From Acidimicrobiaceae bacterium (GTDB lineage Bacteria; Actinomycetota; Acidimicrobiia; Acidimicrobiales; RAAP-2): a stretch of DNA of 48,240 nucleotides. The DNA is taken from the NCBI GenBank assembly GCA_003138815.1, contig PLHD01000029.1, positions 13,316-61,555 on the forward strand, given 5' to 3'. Every line of letters starts with the position of its first letter. Position 1 is the first letter of the stretch. The notes under the pieces were generated by a model. It was given only the letters and a program-made list of their open reading frames with translations, was not told the DNA's origin and searched no databases. Of the stretch, positions 9,256 through 17,379 are shown piece after piece. Position numbers and translations under genes: made by a program.

Positions 9256-10250
9256 GAGGATCCTCCATCCGCCCATACGTCCTTCATCAACAGGTCCTCG
9301 CCCGGGATACCGCCGGCCTTCGCTTCCTCGGTGGCCAGATCGACCTCGGCGGCGACCTCGGACTCGATGGCGAGGAGCTGCTCCTCACTCGCTCCTTCTT
9401 CGAGCAGGCGCGCGCGGTAACGCGGCAACGGGTCCTTCGCGAGCCATTCGGCCACTTCGGCGTCGGGACGGTACTTGCCCGGATCGGCGCGCGAGTGGCC
9501 GCCGTGTCGGTAGGTCTTGGCCTCGATCATGCTCGGACCTTCCCCGGCGCGGGCCCGGGCAATCGCGGTGGCGGCGACGTCGTAGACGGCGTCGGCGTCA
9601 TTGCCGTCGACGATGATGCTCTCGAGCCCGTAGGCAACGGCGCGGTCGGCGGCCGGGTTCGCCACGGGAGTGACCTCGCTGGTGCGCGTGTACTCCATCC
9701 ACAGGTTGTTCTCGCACACGAAGATCACCGGCAGCTTCCAGACGGCGGCCAGGTTCAGCGCCTCGTGAAATGCCCCGATGTTGGTCGAGCCGTCGCCGAA
9801 GAAGCAGACGGCCACCTGGTCGGTGCCGCGGTACTGGGCACTCCAGGCCGCCCCGCACGCGATCGGCAGGTGAGCCCCGATGATGGCGTAGCTACCCATC
9901 ACACCGTGCTCGACGCTGGTGAGGTGCATCGAGCCGCCCTTGCCGGCCATGAGACCGTTGCTTCGCCCGAGCAGTTCCGCCAGGACCGGCGTCATCGGCA
10001 CCCCGCGCGCCAGCGTGTGAGCGTGTCCGCGGTAGGTGGCGAAGGTCCAGTCGGTCGATTTCATCGCGGTGGCGAAGCCGGCGGCGATCGCCTCCTGGCC
10101 GAGCGAGAGGTGGCTCGTGCCCTTGACGAGGTTCTCGAGGAATAGGTCGTAGGCCCGCGTCTCGAACTGACGCAGCGCGACCTGGCTGCGGTACATCGAC
10201 AGCTTCGTCTCGAAATCCAGGGGACCCGTTCGAACGGTAGTGGTGGTCAT
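9243..10250 (-). CDS. Thiamine-pyrophosphate-dependent 2-oxoacid dehydrogenase E1, alpha subunit
   Basis: A 335-residue E1 alpha subunit that decarboxylates a 2-oxoacid (or cleaves acetoin) on TPP and passes the acyl group to the E2 lipoyl domain. The TPP/Mg motif is FFGDGSTNIGAFHEALNLAA ending at VCENN (about residues 160-195). TYRGHAHTLARGV and MAGKGGSMHL precede it, and TYRHGGHSRADP marks the loop where E1 alpha proteins are phosphorylated in eukaryotes. AGGAGAG precedes the ATG at 10250, eight bases after the M24 hydrolase stop. Similarity is closest to the PDH/acetoin class. Its presence in a transporter operon argues for substrate catabolism, not the housekeeping complex. Confidence 0.9.
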   Translation of the reverse strand: MTTTTVRTGPLDFETKLSMYRSQVALRQFETRAYDLFLENLVKGTSHLSLGQEAIAAGFATAMKSTDWTFATYRGHAHTLARGVPMTPVLAELLGRSNGLMAGKGGSMHLTSVEHGVMGSYAIIGAHLPIACGAAWSAQYRGTDQVAVCFFGDGSTNIGAFHEALNLAAVWKLPVIFVCENNLWMEYTRTSEVTPVANPAADRAVAYGLESIIVDGNDADAVYDVAATAIARARAGEGPSMIEAKTYRHGGHSRADPGKYRPDAEVAEWLAKDPLPRYRARLLEEGASEEQLLAIESEVAAEVDLATEEAKAGGIPGEDLLMKDVWADGGSSWRN

Positions 10251-10258
10251 GCTCTCTC

Positions 10259-11509
10259 CTAGTACTCGTTGGCCACCATGAGTTCCTGCGCGGGAAATCG
10301 CGTAAGAATCGCGGGGCCGTCGTCGGTGACGACGATCTCTTCTTCAATTCGTGCGGCTGAGACGCCGTCCGAAGCTGGGCAGTAGGTCTCGAGCGCGAAG
10401 ACCATGCCGGCCTTCAGCTCGATGGGGTCGATCAGGCTGTTCAGCCGGCTGATCACCGGACGCTCGTGCAGACCGAGACCCAGGCCATGGCCGAACTGCA
10501 GGCCGAAGGCCGCCATCTCGTTGGCGAAGCCGAACTCGGTCGCCGCGGGCCAGGCGTTGGCGATGACGTCGGTGGTCATGCCAGGGCGCACCAGGTCGAT
10601 GGCCGTGTCCATCCATTCGCGGGCCCGGGCGTAGGCGTCACGCTGGGAAGCCGTGGAGCTGCCGACGCCGAGGGTCCGGTAGTAGCAGGTCCGGTACCCG
10701 TTGAAGGAGTGGATGATGTCGAAGAAGGCCTGGTCGCCGGGCCGGATGATTCGGTCGGTGAAGTTGTGCGGATGTGGGTTGCATCGCTCGCCCGAGACTG
10801 CGTTGACCGCCTCAACCTGGTCCGAACCCATCTCGTAGAGCCGCTTGTTCACGAGCGCCACGATCTCGTTCTCGCGAACGCCGGGCTTGAGGGCCTCGAA
10901 GATGTCGTGGTAGACGCCGTCGACCATCGCCGCCGCCTGGGAGAGCAGCATGATCTCGTCCTGGGACTTGATCTGGCGCGCGTCGAGCATGGTCTGCTGG
11001 GCGTCTCGGACCTCGACCCCCGCGGCCTGGATCTCGAAGAGGAACGGCAGCTCGACGATGTCGATGCCGATGGGCTGGCCGAGCACGCCGTGCTCGTCGA
11101 GGATCCCGACGAGTTCCTTCACGGCCGAGGTGAAGAGACCCGCCCGCGGGGCGATCGCCCCGCGCAGGCCCAGCATCCCGGCCCGGCAGTTGTCGGGCTC
11201 GAGCCACGGGGCGAAGAGCTTGTGGTGGCGGGCCGCCGACCCGAAGTCCCAGACGATTGGCTCGTGGTCGCGCGTGAGCAGGCAGTACCGCGTCATCTTG
11301 TCGCCGAGCGCGCCGCCGACCCAGGTGCCCGACACGTAACGGATGTTGTAGAAGTCGAAGAGCAGCAGCGCGCCGAACTCGCTCGCCTCGAGGGCCTCGC
11401 GGGCGCGCGCGATCCGGTAGCTGCGCAGTCGGTCGAAGTCGACCCGGGTCTCGAAGTCGACACCCATGTGCCCCGGGGTGTTCATCGTGGGGCCGAATCC
11501 ATCTCTCAT
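10259..11509 (-). CDS. M24-fold (creatinase/aminopeptidase P-like) hydrolase, altered metal site
   Basis: A 416-residue two-domain protein with a creatinase N-domain (about 1-165) and pita-bread catalytic domain (about 175-416). Of the five expected metal ligands, Asp264 (FFDII), His341 (FGHGLGLGLHERP), Glu373 (FALETY) and Glu389 (RIEEEI) are seen. The second Asp position is Cys275 in GYRTCYYRT. Loss of that ligand is more like non-peptidase members such as creatinase, ectoine hydrolase or DddP than like Xaa-Pro peptidases; this is inference. The ATG has GGAGGTG five bases upstream and overlaps the preceding dehydrogenase by 4 bp. Its place after the transporter suggests it cleaves the imported substrate. 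Confidence 0.8.
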   Translation of the reverse strand: MRDGFGPTMNTPGHMGVDFETRVDFDRLRSYRIARAREALEASEFGALLLFDFYNIRYVSGTWVGGALGDKMTRYCLLTRDHEPIVWDFGSAARHHKLFAPWLEPDNCRAGMLGLRGAIAPRAGLFTSAVKELVGILDEHGVLGQPIGIDIVELPFLFEIQAAGVEVRDAQQTMLDARQIKSQDEIMLLSQAAAMVDGVYHDIFEALKPGVRENEIVALVNKRLYEMGSDQVEAVNAVSGERCNPHPHNFTDRIIRPGDQAFFDIIHSFNGYRTCYYRTLGVGSSTASQRDAYARAREWMDTAIDLVRPGMTTDVIANAWPAATEFGFANEMAAFGLQFGHGLGLGLHERPVISRLNSLIDPIELKAGMVFALETYCPASDGVSAARIEEEIVVTDDGPAILTRFPAQELMVANEY

Positions 11510-12444
11510 TTCGCACCTCCCAGTCCGTCGTCGATCGTGATGTTCTCGGGCTCCATCGCGAGGCCCGCGCCGCGGGCCGCCTCGAGCAGCAGCACGGCGA
11601 AGTCCTGGTCGGCGTGACCGGCGCCGATTGAGCTCACGACGATCTCGGTGCACAGCGCCGAGACCGGCATCGGAACGCTCATCTTCTTCGCCGCCGCCAT
11701 GCCGAGATCGAAGTCCTTACGCAACAGCGTAGGGGTGAAGGTCGGCGTGAAGTCCAGGTTGACGAACGCCGGCGTCTTATAGCGCGAGAAGGTCGAGCCC
11801 ATCACCGAATCGTTCACGAAGCCCAGGAAGTCGCTGCGCTTGACGCCGCCGCGCTCGGCCAGCACCGTGATCTCGGCCAGCGCCTGGGTGACGATGCCGA
11901 GGAGCATGTTGTGGCAGATCTTCACCAGTCGGGACACCTCGCCGTCGCCCACGTAGGTCACGCCCTTGCCGAGCTGGTCGAGGAAAGGATGCACCTCGTC
12001 GAAGGCGCCACGGGTACCCGACACGGCGAGCGTCAGCTGGCCCGAGGCGACGACCTTGGGGTTGCCGCTCACCGGAGCCGCGAGGAAACTCGCAGCTCGC
12101 GCGGCGCACGACTCGCGCACACTGGCGGAGATCTCCGTCGAGACGGTAGAGCAGTCGATGACGATCCTCGGGGCGCGCGAGGGGTCCGAGAGCACTCCCT
12201 GGGCGCCGGTCGTCACGTCCAGCAGGTCGTTGTTCGCCGAGACCATGATGAAGACGATGTCGCAGCCGGCCAGGTCCCTGGGGGTGTCGACGACCTTGGC
12301 GCCGAACTCGGCGAGGGCCTCGGCCTTGGCGCGCGTGCGGTTCGTGACGGTGACGTCGTTGCCGGCCAGCACCAAACGCTTGGCCATGGCGGTCCCCATG
12401 CGACCGCAGCCGATCCAGCCGATTCGTGTCGTGTCTGGACTCAT
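11506..12444 (-). CDS. NAD(P)-dependent beta-hydroxyacid dehydrogenase (3-hydroxyisobutyrate dehydrogenase-like)
   Basis: A 312-residue oxidoreductase with N-terminal Rossmann motif RIGWIGCGRMGTAMAKRL, the substrate signature around VSGNPKVVASGQLTLAVSG, and the catalytic Lys in RLVKICHNMLLG. The C-terminal all-helical domain contains LLRKDFDLGMAAAKKMSVPM. Family members oxidise 3-hydroxyisobutyrate, tartronate semialdehyde (reverse) and related acids. The gene has GAGGAGG before its ATG, lies 25 bp after livF, and overlaps the M24 gene by 4 bp. In context it probably turns a hydroxyacid product of the imported compound into an oxoacid or semialdehyde; which one is unknown. Confidence 0.85.
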   Translation of the reverse strand: MSPDTTRIGWIGCGRMGTAMAKRLVLAGNDVTVTNRTRAKAEALAEFGAKVVDTPRDLAGCDIVFIMVSANNDLLDVTTGAQGVLSDPSRAPRIVIDCSTVSTEISASVRESCAARAASFLAAPVSGNPKVVASGQLTLAVSGTRGAFDEVHPFLDQLGKGVTYVGDGEVSRLVKICHNMLLGIVTQALAEITVLAERGGVKRSDFLGFVNDSVMGSTFSRYKTPAFVNLDFTPTFTPTLLRKDFDLGMAAAKKMSVPMPVSALCTEIVVSSIGAGHADQDFAVLLLEAARGAGLAMEPENITIDDGLGGAK

Positions 12445-12469
12445 GTCCTCGTCCTCCTCGGAACTCGCA

Positions 12470-13228
12470 TTACGAGCCCTCGCCCGTGACGGCCGCCTCT
12501 TCGATACTGCCTCCGAGATAGAGCGCGCCGATCTCAGGATTGTTCAACACTTCGTGTCCCGTTCCCGACAGCCGGACCTGACCGTTCTCCAGCACGACGG
12601 CGAAGTGGCTCATCTTCAGCGCCTGGCGGGCGTTCTGCTCGACCAGCAGGACGGTACGGCCCACGCTGTTCATCAACTTGATCGTGGCGAACATGGCCCG
12701 CAGGGTCTTCGGGTCAAGTCCCATCGACGGCTCGTCGAGCACGACCAGTTGGGGCTCGAGCATCAGGCAGCGCGCGAACTCCACGAGCCGCTGCTGGCCG
12801 CCCGAGAGGCTGCCGGCCTTGTCCTTGGCACGCTCGGCCACGATAGGGAACACGTCACGGACGTGGTCCATGCGCTGGGCGATGACCTTGCGGTCCTTCA
12901 CGAGAAAGGCTCCGAGTTCGACGTTCTGCTCGACGGTCATCTCGCGGAACAGGCTGTGGTTCTGGGGAACCTGCACGACGCCCAACTTCAGGATCTCCTT
13001 CGGGCTGAGCCCCACCAGCGGCGTCCCCTTGAACCAGATCTGGCCTAGACGTGGATGGACCAGGCCGCTAACGGTCTTGAGCAGGGTCGACTTGCCCGAG
13101 CCGTTCGGCCCCACGATGCAGGTGATGCCGCCCTGGGGGACCTCAAAGTCCACGCCCTTGAGCACGTCACCGCCGCCGTAGCCGGCGACGACCCCCTCGA
13201 ATCGCACGAAGGCGTCCGACTCAGCCAT
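12470..13228 (-). CDS. livF: Liv-type ABC transporter ATP-binding protein (LivF-like)
   Basis: A 252-residue ABC ATPase energising uptake. Walker A is VGPNGSGKSTLLKTVSG, the signature is LSGGQQRLVEFARCLML and Walker B is LVVLDEPSMGLDP; the C-terminal LENGQVRLSGTGHEVLNNPE and LYLGG are typical of LivF. The ATG at 13228 overlaps the livG 3' end by 8 bp. The family imports branched-chain amino acids, amides, urea or aromatic compounds, so the name does not fix the substrate. Confidence 0.9.
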   Translation of the reverse strand: MAESDAFVRFEGVVAGYGGGDVLKGVDFEVPQGGITCIVGPNGSGKSTLLKTVSGLVHPRLGQIWFKGTPLVGLSPKEILKLGVVQVPQNHSLFREMTVEQNVELGAFLVKDRKVIAQRMDHVRDVFPIVAERAKDKAGSLSGGQQRLVEFARCLMLEPQLVVLDEPSMGLDPKTLRAMFATIKLMNSVGRTVLLVEQNARQALKMSHFAVVLENGQVRLSGTGHEVLNNPEIGALYLGGSIEEAAVTGEGS

Positions 13229-14006
13229 TGTCGGCCTGCGAGTCTTCGTCTTCGTCCTCGTCGTCGCCGCCGCCAAGGTAGGCGTCGAGGACCAAGGGAT
13301 TGCTGCGCACGTCGGCCGGGGCGCCGGAGACCAGGTCGCAGCCTTGGTGCATCACGGTGACCGTGTCGCAGAGCCGCATCACGAACTCCATGTTGTGCTC
13401 CACGATGAGGAACGTCTTGCCGTCCTTGTTCAGCGTCCGGATCTTCTCACCGATCTCGTTGATGAGTGTCAGGTTGACGCCGCCAGCCGGCTCGTCGAGC
13501 AGGATGACGTCGGGGTTGGCGACCAGCACGTAGGCGAGCTCGAGGAGTTTGCGCTGGCCGTACGAGAGCATCCCGGCCTCGGTCGAGGCGAGCCGGGCCA
13601 GGCCAACGAACCCGAGCCACTCCATCGCCGCGTCGAGGTCGGCCTTCGAGGACTTCGAACGGGTCAGTCCCCGCAGCGATCCCTCATCGTGCTGGGTGGC
13701 GACGAGCATGTTCTCCACGACGCTCATGCGCGCGAAGATCCGCGTCAGCTGGAAGGTGCGGCCGATGCCGAAGGCGAAGACCTTGTCGGGGCGGGCGTTG
13801 GTGATGTCCCTGCCGTCGAAGGTCACCTTGCCGGCGTCAGGCTTCACGTAGCCAGTGATGACGTTGAACAGCGTGGTCTTGCCCGAGCCGTTCGGACCGA
13901 TGAGGCCGGTGATGCTGCCCTTCTCGACGTTCAGCGAGCAGCCGTTGAGCGCCTGGACCCCGCCGAAGGCGCGAGAAACGCCCTGAGCGCTGAGAAGCGT
14001 TGCCAT
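13221..14006 (-). CDS. livG: Liv-type ABC transporter ATP-binding protein (LivG-like) with acidic tail
   Basis: A 261-residue ABC ATPase. Walker A is IGPNGSGKTTLFNVITG, the signature is LSYGQRKLLELAYVLVA and Walker B is VILLDEPAGGVN; PDKVFAFGIGRTFQLTRIF and EHNMEFVMRLCDTVTVMHQG are LivG hallmarks. The last residues are strongly acidic (GGGDDEDEDEDSQADNG), a tail not usual for the family. The start ATG shares one base with the livM stop. Confidence 0.9.
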   Translation of the reverse strand: MATLLSAQGVSRAFGGVQALNGCSLNVEKGSITGLIGPNGSGKTTLFNVITGYVKPDAGKVTFDGRDITNARPDKVFAFGIGRTFQLTRIFARMSVVENMLVATQHDEGSLRGLTRSKSSKADLDAAMEWLGFVGLARLASTEAGMLSYGQRKLLELAYVLVANPDVILLDEPAGGVNLTLINEIGEKIRTLNKDGKTFLIVEHNMEFVMRLCDTVTVMHQGCDLVSGAPADVRSNPLVLDAYLGGGDDEDEDEDSQADNG

Positions 14007-15013
14007 CAGTGGCCGCTCTCGACGGGCGTGGCGCCCGCGGTCGCGAGCTCGGCCTTCACCGCGCGCCTCGTCCACCAGTCGCGGACGTAGATGACGATGC
14101 CCTTGGGCGCGAACAGGATGACGAGGAGGAACAGCGCCCCGAAGATGATCAGGTACAGCGAGCCGAGCGAGCCGCCGGAGAACGTGACCGTGAAGTACTG
14201 CTGGGTCGACTCGAGAATCAGGCCGCCCAGGATCGGACCAAGCAGCGTGCCGAACCCGCCGAAGAAGGCCATGAGCGCGATGGTGATGTCGAAGATCGGG
14301 TCGTAGACGAACTGGGGATAGATCTGGCCCTGGTACATGGCGAACAGCGCCCCGCCCATCCCGATGGCGAAGGCCGACATCGCGAAGCCCGTGAGCTTCA
14401 CTTGAAAGACCTTTACCCCGAGTCCGAGGGCGCGGTCCTCGTCGTCGCGGATGGCGAGCAGCTGCAGCCCGAAGCGCGAGCGGCGCACCAGCGCCGACAG
14501 GATCACGGCGAAGATCAGGATCGCGAGCGCGACGTAGTAGAAGGGCACGTCGTAGTAGCTGGCCAGCCAGGGTATGTACGGCAACGAGATCCCTCCGGTG
14601 CCCCCGGTGAAGCTGAGGTTGATCGCGGTGAGCTGGAACACGAAGAAGATGGCGATCGTGATCACCACGAAGGTGTGGCGGCGCACCCGCAGGGCGATCG
14701 CGCCCACCGGTATGGCGACGAGCATGGCCACGAGACCGCCCAGTGGCACCAGCCAGAACATGGCGGCGCCGCCGGTCATGTGCAGGTGGTTCGCCACCAA
14801 GGCCATCGTGTAGGCCCCGGTTCCGTAGAAGGCCGCCGAGCCCAGGGCGACGTAGCCCGAGTAGCCCGAGAACATGTTCCACGACGTGGCGCACCCCGTG
14901 AAGATCAGGGTGATGACCGCGATATCGCGGTAGGCCGGATTCGACACGATCACCGGGAACAGCAGGAATAGCACGAGGGCGAGGCCCCAGAGGGAACTCT
15001 TGAGTCGGAGCAT
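14006..15013 (-). CDS. livM: Liv-type ABC transporter permease (LivM-like)
   Basis: A 335-residue permease with about eight to ten hydrophobic helices across its length. The LivM signature region is seen as FSGYSGYVALGSAAFYGTGA, LSFTGGTGGISLPYI, and SRFGLQLLAIRDDEDRALGL followed by GVKVFQVKLTGFAMSAFAIG. It pairs with LivH to form the channel. It overlaps livG and livH by one base at each end, indicating tight coupling. Confidence 0.9.
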   Translation of the reverse strand: MLRLKSSLWGLALVLFLLFPVIVSNPAYRDIAVITLIFTGCATSWNMFSGYSGYVALGSAAFYGTGAYTMALVANHLHMTGGAAMFWLVPLGGLVAMLVAIPVGAIALRVRRHTFVVITIAIFFVFQLTAINLSFTGGTGGISLPYIPWLASYYDVPFYYVALAILIFAVILSALVRRSRFGLQLLAIRDDEDRALGLGVKVFQVKLTGFAMSAFAIGMGGALFAMYQGQIYPQFVYDPIFDITIALMAFFGGFGTLLGPILGGLILESTQQYFTVTFSGGSLGSLYLIIFGALFLLVILFAPKGIVIYVRDWWTRRAVKAELATAGATPVESGH

Positions 15014-15897
15014 TAGGCGACCCTCGCAGACTGCTTGCCGAAGAGCCCTTGCGGACGCAGCGACAGGACGAGCACGAGGACGAGGAAGAAGGTGATCTGC
15101 GACCACACCGGCGACCAGACCACTCCGACCACGTCCTCGAGCGTCACCATGAGGATGCCGGCCAGGAGGGCGCCGCCGAGGCTGCCCATGCCACCGAGCA
15201 CGATGATCACGAGCAGGCGCGATATGAGGTCGTAGCTGGAGCTCGCATTGAAAGCGTTGGTCGCGCCATAGACCATGCCCCCCGCGGCCGTGACGGCGAC
15301 GCCGATACCGAAGCAGATCGTCGAGACGCGACGGACATCGATTCCGATCAGTGCGGCCGCCGTCTGATCGGCCAACGAGGCGCGGATGCTCGCGCCGAAG
15401 CGGGTCCGGTACAGCATCACGTACAGGCCGCCCAGGAGGATGGCCGCCATGATGAATCCGAAAACGTCGATGTAGGCGATGTACGTGCCGAAGATCTCGA
15501 AGGACTTGTTGACGTACCACGCGTGGAGCTCCACGGGGTTGGCCGTGAAGATCATGTTGAGCGCCCCTTCGATCACCAAGGAGATCGCGTAGGTGACCAG
15601 GATCGACATCGCGGTGCGCTCAGGTCCCTTCAGGCGTCCCAGGAATAGCCGCTCCACCACGATCCCCACGACAAAGAGCGTGGGGATCGTGATGGCTAGG
15701 CCCGCAAAGAGGTCGATTCCGAAGTGTACGGAGAGGGCGTAGCTCAAGTAGGCGCCCAGGATCACCAGGATCCCCTGCGCCACGTTGATTATGTCCATCA
15801 CTCCAAAGATCAGAGTCAAGCCAGTTGCCATGAGGGCGTAGACCGAACCGATCAGTACGCCATCAACCAGGGCATAGACGAGAGCAGCACCGTTCAA
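15013..15897 (-). CDS. livH: Liv-type ABC transporter permease (LivH-like)
   Basis: A 294-residue permease with multiple hydrophobic helices. Family motifs are GSVYALMATGLTLIFGVMDI, NVAQGILVILGAYLSYAL and TRFGASIRASLADQTAAALI followed by GIDVRRVSTICFGIG. It starts six bases after the binding-protein stop and its TAA shares a base with the livM start. Confidence 0.9.
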   Translation of the reverse strand: MNGAALVYALVDGVLIGSVYALMATGLTLIFGVMDIINVAQGILVILGAYLSYALSVHFGIDLFAGLAITIPTLFVVGIVVERLFLGRLKGPERTAMSILVTYAISLVIEGALNMIFTANPVELHAWYVNKSFEIFGTYIAYIDVFGFIMAAILLGGLYVMLYRTRFGASIRASLADQTAAALIGIDVRRVSTICFGIGVAVTAAGGMVYGATNAFNASSSYDLISRLLVIIVLGGMGSLGGALLAGILMVTLEDVVGVVWSPVWSQITFFLVLVLVLSLRPQGLFGKQSARVA

Positions 15898-15903
15898 GAG
15901 TTG

Positions 15904-17148
15904 CTAACCCCACGCCGGCTTGGGGAAGAGAACCTTCACCGCACCCTTGTCGGTGACCGGGTTGACCTCGACGAACTTCGAGCCCTGCCACTGGAACGTG
16001 TAGGCCGTCTGGGCGAGGTTCTCGCCGAGCGAGTTGAACTTCACCGCGCCCTGCACGCTGCTCAGAGTCTTGCCCGAGTGCAGGTACTTGATGATCTTGG
16101 CGTTGTTGAAGCCACCCGTAGCCGTGACGGCCTGGGCCATGACCTGACCGACCGAGTACGCCTCGGCGATGTCAGCGTTCACGCCGGCTGCCGTGCCACC
16201 GTACAGCTTGATGTACTCGGCGACCATCTTCACGCTCTGCGGATTGGTCGATCCCCCGTACCACGAGTTCGGCACCATCATGCCGTTGGCATTGCCTGCG
16301 CCTACGGCGGTGATGAACGACTTGCCCTGGTCCGGACCGGCCGTCGCAACGAACGCCTTAGGCGTGTAGTGCGCCTGCTCGAAGGCCTGCATGAAGGCCG
16401 ATACGGTCGGCACGTCGACCGATCCGAGCACGACGACCTGGGCGTGTGAGGCGGCCACGGCATCGGCAATGGAGGTGAAGTCAGTCAGTTCGGCGGGGAA
16501 GACGTTGTTGTACACCGTCTTCAGCTTCTTTCCGATGAGCTTCTGCGCCTCCTGGACGACGGGCTGGGTGAACGGGTCATTGGACGTGGCGTACGCGATG
16601 GTCGTCGGACGCTTGCTATTCGGCAACGACGTCAGCCAATGCGCGAACGGCGCGAGGTCGTACGACACCGGCAGCGTCACGTCAAAGACATTGCTGAGCC
16701 CGGCCGAGAAGACCGAAGGTCCACCACCAGCGCCCTCGACCATGGCGTAGCCGTAGCGATTGACCGTCTGCGCGGAAGGCAAGGTCAGCAGCGTCGAGAA
16801 CGGCCCGAAGGTCAGGCTCACGTGATTGACCGAGATCAGCGTCTTGTAGTTGGTCACGACCTGCGTGGCGCTCGAGGCATCCGACTTGATGATCAGGTTG
16901 ACCTTGTGGCCGAGCAGACCGCCTGCCTTGTTCAGGTCAGCGGCCCACAGCTTGTAGCCCTGCTGGTAGGCGAGACCATCGGCGGAGAAGTCACCCGAAA
17001 GCGAGAGCGAGATACCGATGGATACCGGTGCGCCCTTGGCGAGCGAGCCACTGGAACTCGCGCCGCTGGTGGTCGTCATCATAAGCATCGACGCTGCTGC
17101 GACCGAGGTCACACCAAACGTGCGAAAGAGTTTCCCTCTTCTATTCAT
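15904..17148 (-). CDS. ABC transporter substrate-binding protein, type I periplasmic fold (LivJ/LivK-like)
   Basis: A 414-residue secreted binding protein. Residues about 1-34 form a Sec signal peptide (MNRRGKLFRTFGVTSVAAAS, then MLMMTTTSGASS) without a lipobox Cys, so attachment is unclear. The mature part begins PVSIGISLSLSGDFSADGLA and continues with GYKLWAADLNKAGGLLGHKV, typical of Peripla_BP_6 proteins, and ends with VNPVTDKGAVKVLFPKPAW. The ATG at 17148 has GGGGGG about five bases upstream. It heads the operon under the promoter at 17233-17261. Ligand is unknown; the family binds branched-chain amino acids, amides, urea and aromatic acids. Confidence 0.9.
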   Translation of the reverse strand: MNRRGKLFRTFGVTSVAAASMLMMTTTSGASSSGSLAKGAPVSIGISLSLSGDFSADGLAYQQGYKLWAADLNKAGGLLGHKVNLIIKSDASSATQVVTNYKTLISVNHVSLTFGPFSTLLTLPSAQTVNRYGYAMVEGAGGGPSVFSAGLSNVFDVTLPVSYDLAPFAHWLTSLPNSKRPTTIAYATSNDPFTQPVVQEAQKLIGKKLKTVYNNVFPAELTDFTSIADAVAASHAQVVVLGSVDVPTVSAFMQAFEQAHYTPKAFVATAGPDQGKSFITAVGAGNANGMMVPNSWYGGSTNPQSVKMVAEYIKLYGGTAAGVNADIAEAYSVGQVMAQAVTATGGFNNAKIIKYLHSGKTLSSVQGAVKFNSLGENLAQTAYTFQWQGSKFVEVNPVTDKGAVKVLFPKPAWG

Positions 17149-17232
17149 AAATCCCCCCATACGTTTATGCGTCCCTGGCGTTCCCCCAAATGCCGTTGTT
17201 CCAGGGTCGATCACTCGGTGAGCGATTTGGTA

Positions 17233-17261
17233 ACCATAACGATGGCGCGGTACGCAGTCAA
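17233..17261 (-). promoter_or_regulatory. Sigma-70-type promoter of the transporter/catabolic operon
   Basis: On the minus strand TTGACT (17261-17256) and TATGGT (17238-17233) are separated by exactly 17 bases. The predicted start near 17226 gives a leader of about 78 bases. That leader contains a CCCTGG/CCAGGG inverted repeat at 17173-17178 and 17201-17206 and then the GGGGGG ribosome-binding site. A partial direct repeat, ACCATAACG at 17233 and ACCATCAACG at 17343, brackets the intergenic region. Confidence 0.65.
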
Positions 17262-17379
17262 GCCAGAAACGGCCAAATACGTCATTTAGGCATGAAAAGA
17301 TTTCAAGGTCGACACACTGTTCGCCGTCACCAATTCTCAGTTACCATCAACGTCTATTCAAACGTCCGGGGGGAGGATC

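Noticed and set aside
17229-17352. ACCATAACG / ACCATCAACG repeat as a TetR operator pair
   Set aside because: The copies are imperfect, not palindromic and 110 bp apart; recorded with the promoter but not called as an operator.
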